A DNA stretch of 7,017 nucleotides from Candidatus Kaiserbacteria bacterium (GTDB taxonomy: Bacteria; Patescibacteriota; Minisyncoccia; Phycocordibacterales; UBA918), in NCBI GenBank assembly GCA_003245875.1, contig QKBW01000029.1:1-7017 (forward strand), read 5' to 3'. Positions 1-6,251 of the stretch are shown piece by piece; position 1 is the stretch's first letter; every line of letters starts with the position of its first letter. Made by a program: the position numbers and the translations under genes. The notes below the pieces were generated by a model. The model ran no database searches and was not told the origin of the DNA. It saw nothing but the letters and a program-made list of their open reading frames with translations.

Positions 1-2
1 CT

Positions 3-1181
3 AAAAAGCCCCTTGCTTCTGCACAGTATGCAGTTGTGTGTAATATTGGTTCAGCCACGGTAAGCTGCGCAATCATAAAGTCTATCGTGGGAGAACCAAC
101 GCCACACATTATTTGGATTCACGAGGAAGCACTGGCCCAGCAACAAGCACACAGCGAGGAAATCGAGACGAAGGCAATCGCTGCACTTATTCTTACCACC
201 TTTCTTGAACTTGGTAGTGCTGGCTTGCCTGCATTGAGAACATATGACTCGAGAGCAAAATTAGACACATGTGAAGTGGCCATTTCTGCCCCATGGTCAT
301 ATACATTGACTGATACCGTTCACAGTGCTGCCAAAACCCCATTTAAGGTAAATAGGAACCTGTTAGAAAAATTTCGCCAACGAGGGAAAGAAGTCTTGGA
401 AAAACGAATTAGCGAGCTTGACGTAGCAAAACAGTTGGAACTCACACCGCTTCATTTGCTCGCGTTGGAAACAAAAGTTAATGGCTATCAAAGTGAATTA
501 CAGGCTGAGGTTAAGGCACGTGAGCTAGAGGTCACATACATGGCTGGCGTGGCCGAAAATCGTATAGCTGATGCCATACAAGAAACATGCGATAAGGTAA
601 TACCTGCTGTTCCACTTCATATGCACACTAGCATTGCAGAATATTATGCACTTATACGAAATACAAAACCAAAAATGGTAGATTTCTGTATTGTTGAAGT
701 GGGAGGTGGGGCAATAGAGCTGGCTATTGTACGTGATAGTGTTCTGACGCAAGCAACATACGTCTCGCAAGGAATCCATTCATTGACACGCCAATATCAA
801 GCAACTACCAGTGGCTCTTTTTCGGATATTTTGCGACAAATTTCTGATGACCATGAGCAATACCTCTTGTCACAGCCCAAAGTAGAAACTTTACGTGAGC
901 AATACAATACTTTTGTGGCAGAGCTCAGTCGGTTATTTATTCAAACTGGTGATAGTTTGGCTATACCAAAAACTATTTTTGTACACACTAATTCTGGTTT
1001 TGACGCTTTTGCAGAGACCTTGGTACAACAAGCAGCCCAACAAGCTACTAAGCTATCTCATCAGATACAGAATATGACCACCGAGTATTTTAATAACAAT
1101 ACATTGATCGAAACGCGTATTCTTGCATCTGCGTATGTTTTCCACACGCGTGTGCACAGCGCAGCTCAGACGATACGTTAA
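3..1181 (+). CDS. Actin-like (FtsA/PilM-type) ATPase-fold protein, 5' partial
   Basis: The frame is open from the first complete codon (position 3) to TAA at 1179-1181, giving 392 visible residues; the true start is upstream of the window. A GTG at 36 is in frame but falls inside the first beta strand of the fold (AVVCNIGSATVSCAII), so it is not a believable start. That strand matches the phosphate-1 loop of the actin/Hsp70/FtsA superfamily. A second glycine-rich loop, VEVGGGAIELAIV, encoded at about 699-731, matches phosphate-2. A degenerate adenosine-type segment, IFVHTNSGFDAF, follows near 976-1011. The usual phosphate-loop Asp is Asn in the first loop and Glu in the second, so nucleotide hydrolysis may be weak or absent. 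Related CPR proteins are mostly uncharacterised; a cytoskeletal or envelope role is inference. The gene is followed after 18 bases by the membrane protein gene, suggesting co-transcription. The fold assignment is fairly secure; the function is not. Confidence 0.75.
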   Translation, partial: KKPLASAQYAVVCNIGSATVSCAIIKSIVGEPTPHIIWIHEEALAQQQAHSEEIETKAIAALILTTFLELGSAGLPALRTYDSRAKLDTCEVAISAPWSYTLTDTVHSAAKTPFKVNRNLLEKFRQRGKEVLEKRISELDVAKQLELTPLHLLALETKVNGYQSELQAEVKARELEVTYMAGVAENRIADAIQETCDKVIPAVPLHMHTSIAEYYALIRNTKPKMVDFCIVEVGGGAIELAIVRDSVLTQATYVSQGIHSLTRQYQATTSGSFSDILRQISDDHEQYLLSQPKVETLREQYNTFVAELSRLFIQTGDSLAIPKTIFVHTNSGFDAFAETLVQQAAQQATKLSHQIQNMTTEYFNNNTLIETRILASAYVFHTRVHSAAQTIR

Positions 1182-1199
1182 GCTGTATACTTAACTGAT

Positions 1200-2390
1200 A
1201 TGGATAAAAAGTGGAATCTGCAGGATATTAAACCAGCCGGCGGCATGCGCCAGCGCGTAGTGCAAACAAGCAAACCAGTAATTGAACAGCGAACAGCAGA
1301 ACCAAGGCAAACGCCTACACAGGCACCCGAATCACGCCAGCCAACTCAAACCGCAACAAACAAACGACCACCGAGAAAACACATCAGCAAAGGTCTACTT
1401 GCGTTTTTGGTTTTTGGTTTTATTGTGATTGGTTTTGCTGGAAGTTATTTGATGGGTGGGGCTACAATCACAGTGTACCCTCGTTTCTTTGAGCCAAACT
1501 TGAACGCAACATTCACGGCCTACAAAGAAGCTCCTGCGGGTGAGCTTGGATATGAGGTAATGACACTCGACGCGACTGGTGAACGACAAGTTAAGGCGAC
1601 TGGCCAGGAAGACGTAAAGGAACAGGCGAAGGGTACGGTAACTATCTACAAATCAACCCCCGGCACCCAGCGACTGATCAAGAATACCAGGTTACAGGAT
1701 GCCTCCGGCAAGATATTCCGTATCACTGAATCAGTGGTTGTACCGGGCTCCACTGACGGAACACCAGGGTCTGTTACAGCAGATGTTTTTGCGGATGAGC
1801 CAGGCGAAGATTACAATTTGGCAGAAAAAACTCGTTTTACCATTCCAGGCTTGGAGAGTGATACGGCACTGTTTAATGCAATATATGCCGAAAACGATGC
1901 CGCCTTTACCGGTGGTTTTGTAGGACAAAAATTTATTCTCGATGATGCCCAGCTAGGTGCTGCTCAGGAATCGCTCCACGAAGAACTGAAACAAACTCTA
2001 CTGGACCAACTACCTGAAAAGCAGCCATCAAATATGATCCTCTTTAACGATGCGGTAACCTTTACCTATGAAAGTCTTCCGAGCGTTGCCTACGGTGAGG
2101 ATATGGCCACCATCAAGGAAAAGGCTATTCTGCAAGTCCCACTCTTCAAAAAAGACGATTTTGCCACTTATTTAGCCACAGCGACTATCCCTAGCTACGA
2201 CGGTGCCTCGGTTCGTTTAGACAAGGTTGATGCAATTACTTTTACCTACACCAATCCAGACATATTGAACACCAACCTGTCCTCACTTCCGAACTTTGAG
2301 TTCTCTTTAAAGGGACGTCCAATATTGGTGTACACCTTTGACAAGACAAAATTAGCTTCAGATTTGACCGGAATACAGCGCGGTGCCTGA
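1200..2390 (+). CDS. Single-pass membrane protein with baseplate-J-like region
   Basis: The ORF gives 396 residues to the first stop, a TGA. Residues 1-60 are a polar Pro/Gln/Thr-rich cytoplasmic tail. Residues about 65-86 (GLLAFLVFGFIVIGFAGSYL) form one membrane helix preceded by Arg/Lys, implying an N-in, C-out topology. The remainder should be extracytoplasmic. Residues about 143-217 (GTVTIY, TRLQDASGKIFRIT, EDYNLAEKTRFTIPG) resemble the baseplate J/gp47-like region of uncharacterised CPR surface proteins. There the motif marks a beta-rich fold and does not prove a phage origin. The ATG at 1200 is chosen because it lies 18 bases after the previous stop and begins a plausible tail; no SD is visible. 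The protein probably forms an operon with the upstream actin-like gene. Oddity: the same frame continues past the TGA for 46 sense codons to a TAA at 2529-2531, so the intact product would be 443 residues (see the separate entry). Family assignment is moderately sure and function is unknown. Confidence 0.7.
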   Translation: MDKKWNLQDIKPAGGMRQRVVQTSKPVIEQRTAEPRQTPTQAPESRQPTQTATNKRPPRKHISKGLLAFLVFGFIVIGFAGSYLMGGATITVYPRFFEPNLNATFTAYKEAPAGELGYEVMTLDATGERQVKATGQEDVKEQAKGTVTIYKSTPGTQRLIKNTRLQDASGKIFRITESVVVPGSTDGTPGSVTADVFADEPGEDYNLAEKTRFTIPGLESDTALFNAIYAENDAAFTGGFVGQKFILDDAQLGAAQESLHEELKQTLLDQLPEKQPSNMILFNDAVTFTYESLPSVAYGEDMATIKEKAILQVPLFKKDDFATYLATATIPSYDGASVRLDKVDAITFTYTNPDILNTNLSSLPNFEFSLKGRPILVYTFDKTKLASDLTGIQRGA

Positions 2391-2531
2391 AATACGGTGT
2401 TGGTTAATTTTCCAACAATCGAACGTGCTGAAGCAGTTGTTCGTCCTATCTGGCAACGTACTTTCCCCAAGCAAGCTGGTAAAATTACTATCAACGAAGT
2501 CGTCTCTACCAAGTCAGACGAAGCCCAATAA
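2388..2531 (+). pseudogene. In-frame C-terminal continuation of the baseplate-J-like gene after TGA
   Basis: Immediately after the TGA at 2388-2390 the same reading frame gives 46 residues before TAA at 2529-2531. The stretch looks like real protein: VLVNFPTIERAEAVVRPIW, then QRTFPKQAGKITINEVV. From memory, CPR relatives end in a similar pattern, with a short helix, a 'NFP.I..A' turn and a 'P.W...P' strand. The preceding codons (DLTGIQRGA) lead directly into it without any frame change. The infA promoter begins only after this TAA. Explanations are a nonsense substitution (for example from TTA, TCA, CGA, GGA or TGG), translational readthrough, UGA reassignment, or a sequencing error. No frameshift is needed. 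I mark it as a broken end, since the standard code does not translate it. Confidence 0.6.
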
Positions 2532-2544
2532 ACAATACGTGGTC

Positions 2545-2573
2545 TTGACGTATGGTTCTACTTTTGTTACACT
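2545..2573 (+). promoter_or_regulatory. Sigma70-type promoter of infA with extended -10
   Basis: The -35 box is TTGACG at 2545-2550 (5/6 to consensus). The spacer is 17 bases, and the -10 box is TACACT at 2568-2573, preceded by TGT at 2565-2567, which is a TGn extended -10. Transcription should start at about 2579-2582, only a few bases before the infA ATG at 2586, so the message would be nearly leaderless. The element sits between the TAA at 2531 and infA, where a promoter is expected. Confidence 0.75.
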
Positions 2574-2585
2574 CACAGCCGTTTA

Positions 2586-2804
2586 ATGTCAGAGGATAAA
2601 AACACGGATGTTGTTTACGGAACTGTGGAGGAAGCTTTGCCCAACACGCTTTTTCGCGTTGTGCTAGACGACGATAAAAAGTTGATTTTGGCATACTTGG
2701 CAGGCAAAATGCGTAAGTTCCGCATTCGTGTTTTGGTCGGAGATCGTGTTGCTGTGCAACTTGATCCCTATGGTGGTAAGGGCCGTATCACCAAACGACT
2801 GTAG
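2586..2804 (+). CDS. infA: Translation initiation factor IF-1
   Basis: A 72-residue protein matching the usual IF-1 length. IF-1 binds the A site of the 30S subunit during initiation and assists IF-2 and IF-3. It is a single OB (S1-like) fold. Diagnostic stretches are [20 protein letters not shown] (residues 11-30), [20 protein letters not shown] (38-57) and the end [13 protein letters not shown] (60-72); the KMRK and GDRV elements correspond to RNA-contacting regions in characterised IF-1. The ATG at 2586 is set by family length. No SD precedes it, and its own promoter would start transcripts about 5 bases upstream, so initiation is probably leaderless. It is separated from rpmJ by a strong hairpin and a second promoter, so infA may form its own short transcription unit. 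Identification is secure. Confidence 0.97.
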   Translation: MSEDKNTDVVYGTVEEALPNTLFRVVLDDDKKLILAYLAGKMRKFRIRVLVGDRVAVQLDPYGGKGRITKRL

Positions 2805-2809
2805 TCATG

Positions 2810-2851
2810 AATCCTGTGGTCAAAACAGCACGCTGTTTTGACCACAGGATT
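2810..2851. repeat. Perfect 19-bp inverted repeat (stem-loop) between infA and rpmJ
   Basis: The left arm at 2810-2828 (AATCCTGTGGTCAAAACAG) and the right arm at 2833-2851 are exact reverse complements around a 4-base loop CACG. It begins five bases after the infA stop (TAG at 2802-2804). No T-run follows, so it is not a standard intrinsic terminator. As RNA it would be a very stable hairpin at the infA 3' end, possibly protecting or attenuating the transcript. As DNA it could be a protein-binding palindrome. The last two bases of the right arm form the start of the rpmJ -35 box. Confidence 0.9.
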
Positions 2852-2879
2852 GATACACTGACGGTTCAATCCATATTAT
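2850..2879 (+). promoter_or_regulatory. Probable sigma70-type promoter of rpmJ and downstream genes
   Basis: TTGATA at 2850-2855, an 18-base spacer, and TATTAT at 2874-2879. Each box is a good match to consensus. The predicted start is near 2886, leaving a leader of about 38 bases before the rpmJ ATG at 2924. The -35 box overlaps the right arm of the 19-bp inverted repeat by two bases, so cruciform formation or a protein bound to the repeat could affect it. This is inferred from sequence only. Confidence 0.55.
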
Positions 2880-2892
2880 TAGGTAAGCGATC

Positions 2893-2909
2893 GGCGATTA
2901 GGTATCGCC
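2893..2909 (+). promoter_or_regulatory. Small hairpin in the rpmJ leader
   Basis: GGCGAT (2893-2898) pairs with ATCGCC (2904-2909) around the 5-base loop TAGGT. It lies in the predicted rpmJ leader, 14 bases before the start codon. It might be an element for feedback by a ribosomal protein, but no known binding-site consensus is recognised, so the function is open. Confidence 0.35.
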
Positions 2910-2923
2910 ACTTTCTACATTCA

Positions 2924-3040
2924 ATGAAAGTACGATCATCAATCAAAAAGCGAAGTGATGATGATATCATCGTGCGCCGTCGTGGACGCGTGTACGTCAT
3001 CAATAAGCGAAAGCCCCGCCACAAACAGCGCCAGGGTTAA
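2924..3040 (+). CDS. rpmJ: 50S ribosomal protein L36, cysteine-free form
   Basis: A 38-residue protein of the large subunit, starting [10 protein letters not shown] and ending PRHKQRQG, both diagnostic of bL36. Family members typically bind one zinc through Cys11, Cys14, Cys27 and His33. Here those positions are Ser11, Asp14 and Asn27, with His33 retained, so this is a zinc-independent (C-minus) version. An upstream in-frame ATG at 2807 would add 39 residues read through the inverted repeat and promoter; it is rejected because the family starts at MKVR. The 11-base gap to rpsM indicates co-transcription. No SD is visible. Identification is secure. Confidence 0.96.
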   Translation: MKVRSSIKKRSDDDIIVRRRGRVYVINKRKPRHKQRQG

Positions 3041-3051
3041 TTTAAGTAGTT

Positions 3052-3429
3052 ATGCGTATTTCAGGTATCACCATTCCAGATGAGAAGCAGTTGGCTTTCG
3101 GCTTGACTGCTGTCTATGGCATTGGTCGCCCACGTGCGCTTTCTCTTCTAGCTGATCTTTCGATCGATCCTACCAGGAAGCCGACCGATCTATCTACTGA
3201 CGAAGAGAACGCAATTCGCGAGAAGATAGAATCATTCACCATCGAAGGTGAACTTAAGCGTGCTATATCAGCTGATGTAAAGCGACTTAAGGACATTGGT
3301 TCATATCGAGGCGATCGACATGCAAAACGTCTACCTTGTCGTGGTCAGCGTACCAAGACAAACGCTCGTACCCTTAAGGGTGTGAAGAAGACCATGGGTA
3401 GTGGTCGTCGTAAGCTTGAGAAGACCTAA
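3052..3429 (+). CDS. rpsM: 30S ribosomal protein S13
   Basis: A 125-residue protein of the 30S head that contacts 23S rRNA and L5 across the subunit bridge and reaches toward the P-site tRNA. The N-terminal half shows RISGITIPDEKQLAFGLTAV (residues 2-21) followed by YGIGRPRA, the helix-turn region. The conserved rRNA-binding signature is GSYRGDRHAKRLPCRGQRTK (83-102) and TNART (103-107), followed by a basic tail (residues 109-125). The length is normal for uS13. The ATG at 3052 lies 11 bases after the rpmJ stop, and the short leader lacks an SD. In E. coli the rpsM leader is the S4 autoregulation site; no comparable pseudoknot is obvious in this 11-base gap. Identification is secure. Confidence 0.97.
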   Translation: MRISGITIPDEKQLAFGLTAVYGIGRPRALSLLADLSIDPTRKPTDLSTDEENAIREKIESFTIEGELKRAISADVKRLKDIGSYRGDRHAKRLPCRGQRTKTNARTLKGVKKTMGSGRRKLEKT

Positions 3430-3467
3430 AATAGGTTACGAAGCTTTTATTATTATTCGATTGATCT

Positions 3468-3899
3468 ATGGGTAAGAAACGAATCATCAAGAAAGGCGGT
3501 GGCTCAGACGTAGCGGGAACATCTCGCGCATTGAGCCGGGTGCCAAAGAAAAAAGTAGCTGCCGGCACCCTGAACGTGCTTGCCACCTTCAATAACACGA
3601 TCGTCACTCTTTCTGACCAGAAGGGTAACAGTTTGATCGCGGCGTCTTCAGGCGCATTGGGTTTTAAGGGGTCACGCAAAAGTACGCCGTTTGCAGCGGC
3701 AAAGGTCGGTGAGATTATTGGCGAAAAAGCGCAGCAGATGGGCATGAAGGAAGCCGCTGTGGTTATTAAAGGTGTCGGCGCCGGCCGTGAGTCGGCACTC
3801 CGTGCATTTGCCGGTAAAGGTATTACCATTACCCAGATCACTGACATGACCCCTGTACCACACAACGGTCCTCGTCCTAAGAAACCGCGACGTATCTAA
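3468..3899 (+). CDS. rpsK: 30S ribosomal protein S11
   Basis: A 143-residue protein of the 30S platform that binds 16S rRNA near the mRNA exit region. The family core begins at GTLNVLATFNNTIVTLSDQK (residues 33-52). It continues with the SSGALGFKGSRKSTPFAA segment (60-77) and the GVGAGRESALRAF motif (102-114). It ends with the HNGPRPKKPRRI tail (132-143), where most bacteria have HNGCRPPKRRRV. The N-terminal 30 residues are a basic, lineage-variable extension. The ATG at 3468 is preceded by an A/T-rich 38-base gap without an SD. The order rpsM-rpsK-rpsD-rpoA-rplQ is the classical alpha operon. Identification is secure. Confidence 0.97.
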   Translation: MGKKRIIKKGGGSDVAGTSRALSRVPKKKVAAGTLNVLATFNNTIVTLSDQKGNSLIAASSGALGFKGSRKSTPFAAAKVGEIIGEKAQQMGMKEAAVVIKGVGAGRESALRAFAGKGITITQITDMTPVPHNGPRPKKPRRI

Positions 3900-3911
3900 T
3901 AATACGAATGT

Positions 3912-4523
3912 ATGAAAATAGGTCCTAAATTCAAAATTGCGAAACGCCTCGGTGCACCGATCTTTGAGAAGACACAGACGCAAAAATTCGCGCTCTCACA
4001 GGCACGCGGTGGTCGCCGCATCAGCAAGCGTCGCCCTGGCAACATGTCAGACTACAAGCGACAGCTCATTGAAAAGCAGAAAATGCGCTTTACTTACGGC
4101 ATGACCGAAAAGCAATTGCGTCGCTATGTCGATGAAGCAATTCATAAGGGTAACCAGCCAATAGCATCACTTATGACACGTCTCGAGTCTCGTCTTGATA
4201 ACGTTGTCTACCGTGCCGGTTTGGCCCGCACCCGTTTAATGGCTCGCCAAATGGTCTCCCACGGGCACGTTGTACTCAACGGTGTTCGCATGACCATTCC
4301 TTCTCACCGCGTTCGCGTCGGCGATGTATTCACTGTCCGTGAGGGCAGCCGCAACGCACGAATGTTTGAGAACTTTGTTGAGACTCACCAATCAGCAGGC
4401 GTACCTAATTGGCTTTCTTTCGATGCTAAAAAGCTCGAAGGTTCTATGAAAGCTGAGCCAACTTACGAACCGTCAGAAACCTTGTTCGATCCAGAACAAG
4501 TGCTCGAGTATTACAGTCGATAG
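3912..4523 (+). CDS. rpsD: 30S ribosomal protein S4
   Basis: A 203-residue primary 16S rRNA-binding protein of the 30S body, important in early assembly and decoding accuracy. The N-terminal domain includes MKIGPKFKIAKRLG (1-14), the region carrying zinc cysteines in some bacteria; this protein has no cysteine at all, so it is the zinc-free type. The DYKRQLIEKQKMRFTYGMTE stretch (47-66) is diagnostic. The S4 RNA-binding domain spans about 91-145, with LESRLDNVVYRAGLA and HGHVVLNGVRM. In E. coli, S4 represses its own operon translationally; whether it does so here cannot be told. The ATG at 3912 follows the rpsK stop by 12 bases, with no SD. Identification is secure. Confidence 0.97.
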   Translation: MKIGPKFKIAKRLGAPIFEKTQTQKFALSQARGGRRISKRRPGNMSDYKRQLIEKQKMRFTYGMTEKQLRRYVDEAIHKGNQPIASLMTRLESRLDNVVYRAGLARTRLMARQMVSHGHVVLNGVRMTIPSHRVRVGDVFTVREGSRNARMFENFVETHQSAGVPNWLSFDAKKLEGSMKAEPTYEPSETLFDPEQVLEYYSR

Positions 4524-4562
4524 TGTCATCGAGTTGTTAGTCATATCATTAAGTACATCACT

Positions 4563-5525
4563 ATGCTTGAAACAAATGTTGCACTCCCAAGCAAACCACG
4601 AGTTGTGAGCGAGGACGGACTCCAAGGCGTTTTCGAGATTGACGGCCTCTTCCCAGGTTATGGTCATACTCTCGGCAATTCATTGCGCCGCATCATCCTC
4701 TCGTCTTTGCCCGGAGCTGCCATCACACATGTGAAAATTGACGGCGTCAAACACGAATTCGACACTATCGCCGGTATCAAAGAAGATGTTGTTACCATCC
4801 TTCTTAACCTGAAGCGTGTACGCCTATCACTTCATAGCGATGAGCCAGTCACGGTTACTCTCAAGAGCAACAAGACCGGTGAAATCACCGCTGCTGATAT
4901 TGAGGCACCAAGTCAGGTTACTATCCTGAACCCTGAGCAACACATTGCTGAAATCACTACCAAGGGAACAGCACTTTCTATGGAAATAACCGTAGCGAGC
5001 GGCATGGGATACGTACCTCGTGAACAGCACGAAAAAGACAAGATGGACATCGGAGCTATTGCTCTTGATGCTGTCTTTACACCTATCCGCCGCGCAAACT
5101 ACGAGGTAGAAAACATGCGTGTTGGTGATCGTACTGATTACAACCGTTTACGCCTGTTTGTAGAGACTGACGGTACCTTGAGCCCCCGCGAGGCAGTAGA
5201 GAAGTCTATTGAGATCATGATTCATCAGCTCAAAGCTGTCATTGGTTTCCAGGACACTGATGCTCACGAAAAAATTGCAGAGGCAGTAACTGAAGCAAAG
5301 GCTGAGTCTGGTGAGGTTGATCCGGACATCCTTAAAACTCGTATTGAGACACTCGATTTATCTAGCCGCACCCTGGCTGCTTTGGAAGCCGCAAGCATCC
5401 GTACAGTTGGTGGTTTGGTGCGCAAATCACAAGACGATCTATTAGCACTTGAGGGCATTGGCCCAAAGGGTGTAGATGAGATCGTCGCTCTGCTCACCAC
5501 TATGAGCGTCTCGTTAAGCGAATAA
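4563..5525 (+). CDS. rpoA: DNA-directed RNA polymerase alpha subunit
   Basis: A 320-residue protein of normal length. The dimerising N-terminal domain, which nucleates polymerase assembly with beta and beta', includes the hallmark GYGHTLGNSLRRIILSSLPG (residues 32-51) and continues to about 229 (IEIMIHQLKAVIGF). A linker rich in Ala and Glu covers roughly 231-254. The C-terminal domain (255-320) has the helix-hairpin-helix EGIGPKGVDEI (297-307) that contacts UP-element DNA and activators. Compared with E. coli, R265, G296, K298 and E302 have counterparts (R269, G300, K302, E306), but N268 corresponds to Ala272 and S299 to Gly303, so UP-element contact may differ. The ATG at 4563 follows a 39-base gap after rpsD, with no SD. 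Identification is secure. Confidence 0.98.
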   Translation: MLETNVALPSKPRVVSEDGLQGVFEIDGLFPGYGHTLGNSLRRIILSSLPGAAITHVKIDGVKHEFDTIAGIKEDVVTILLNLKRVRLSLHSDEPVTVTLKSNKTGEITAADIEAPSQVTILNPEQHIAEITTKGTALSMEITVASGMGYVPREQHEKDKMDIGAIALDAVFTPIRRANYEVENMRVGDRTDYNRLRLFVETDGTLSPREAVEKSIEIMIHQLKAVIGFQDTDAHEKIAEAVTEAKAESGEVDPDILKTRIETLDLSSRTLAALEAASIRTVGGLVRKSQDDLLALEGIGPKGVDEIVALLTTMSVSLSE

Positions 5526-5535
5526 TTAGAAAACT

Positions 5536-5886
5536 ATGCAACACAGTAAGAACAAACGAACGCTCGGACGAAGTCAGGGTCAACGTACCGCACTCTTGCG
5601 TGGTTTGGCGTTGTCACTTTTCAAGCATGGCAAGATCACCACAACCGCAGCCAAGGCTCGTGAGTTGCGTCCATTTGCTGAGCGTCTGATCACCACTGCC
5701 AAGAAGGATACCGTAGCGGCGCGCCGCACAGTAGCCACCACCCTTGGTGAACCAAGTGATACCGCAATCAAGCAGCTGTTTACTTCCATTGCGCCGAAGT
5801 ATCAAGACCGTCCGGGCGGTTACACCCGTATTATTAAGCTAGGCCGAACCGATGGTAAGGATGAGGCTGTCATTGAATTGGTATAA
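5536..5886 (+). CDS. rplQ: 50S ribosomal protein L17
   Basis: A 116-residue large-subunit protein located near the peptide exit region. The N terminus MQHSKNKRTLGRSQGQRTAL (1-20) matches the family pattern of a basic start with LGR...RxAL. It is followed by LALSLFKHGKITTTAAKARE (24-43) and LRPFAERLIT (44-53), where the family has 'HGRI.TT.AKAKE.RP..E.LIT'. The C-terminal RPGGYTRIIKLGRTDGKDEA segment (92-111) is diagnostic. The start lies 10 bases after rpoA and lacks an SD; rplM begins 4 bases after its stop. Identification is secure. Confidence 0.97.
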   Translation: MQHSKNKRTLGRSQGQRTALLRGLALSLFKHGKITTTAAKARELRPFAERLITTAKKDTVAARRTVATTLGEPSDTAIKQLFTSIAPKYQDRPGGYTRIIKLGRTDGKDEAVIELV

Positions 5887-5890
5887 GCGT

Positions 5891-6247
5891 ATGAACGAAA
5901 ACACACAAACCTACACCATCGATGCTGCCGGCAAACGCCTCGGTCAAGTAGCAACTGAAGCAGCTCGTCTTTTGATGGGAAAGAATACCGTTACGTTCTT
6001 GCGTCACGTAGTCACTCCTGTTACCGTGAAGATCGAGAATGCCAGCAAGATGGATATTCCTGAGGGAAAAAAGACTGAGATCTATCAGTCTTACTCTGGC
6101 TATCCAGGTGGTCGCCGTACCGAGACCCTTGAGCATCTTGGTGAGCGACTCGGATACAGCGAGGTAGTCCGCCGCACCGTAAAGGGCATGCTGCCAAAGA
6201 ATAAATTACAGGCTCGCATGATGAAGAATTTACAAGTAACCGAATAG
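5891..6247 (+). CDS. rplM: 50S ribosomal protein L13, short form
   Basis: A 118-residue early-assembly protein of the 50S subunit that binds 23S rRNA. Recognisable family stretches are TYTIDAAGKRLGQVATEAAR (7-26), SYSGYPGGRRTETLEHL (67-83) and the diagnostic VKGMLPKNKLQARMMKNLQV (97-116). Typical L13 is about 140 residues; this one lacks the usual N-terminal lead and the HNHAAQQP-type C-terminal tail, in line with trimmed ribosomal proteins in CPR. An upstream ATG at 5852 overlaps rplQ and adds 13 residues unlike the family, so the ATG at 5891, 4 bases after rplQ, is preferred. No SD is seen. Identification is secure. Confidence 0.96.
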   Translation: MNENTQTYTIDAAGKRLGQVATEAARLLMGKNTVTFLRHVVTPVTVKIENASKMDIPEGKKTEIYQSYSGYPGGRRTETLEHLGERLGYSEVVRRTVKGMLPKNKLQARMMKNLQVTE

Positions 6248-6251
6248 TCTT

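Noticed and set aside
36..38. GTG as the start of the actin-like gene
   Set aside because: It cuts into the first beta strand and the frame is open to the window edge, so the true start is upstream.
1143..1154. 12-bp palindrome CACACGCGTGTG near the end of the actin-like gene
   Set aside because: It lies within coding sequence with no associated signal; likely chance.
2383..2586. Separate 67-residue ORF between gene 2 and infA
   Set aside because: It is in a different frame from the protein-like continuation of gene 2 and reads through the infA promoter; its sequence resembles no family.
2807..2923. Upstream ATG extending rpmJ by 39 residues
   Set aside because: The extra residues are translated from the 19-bp inverted repeat and promoter, and L36 proteins start at MKVR.
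3412..3456. Possible terminator between rpsM and rpsK (AAGCTT repeats, ACCTA/TAGGT stem, TTATTATT tract)
   Set aside because: The stems are short and AT-rich, and the operon clearly continues; termination here is unlikely.
3538..3570. GGGTGCC/GGCACCC inverted repeat early in rpsK
   Set aside because: 7 bp around a 19-base loop within coding sequence; could be chance, and no match to a known regulatory site.
4524..4562. Promoter before rpoA
   Set aside because: TTGTTA and TATCAT can be found but not with correct spacing to a good partner box.
5852..5890. Longer rplM start overlapping rplQ
   Set aside because: The added 13 residues do not resemble L13; the ATG at 5891 sits 4 bases after rplQ.
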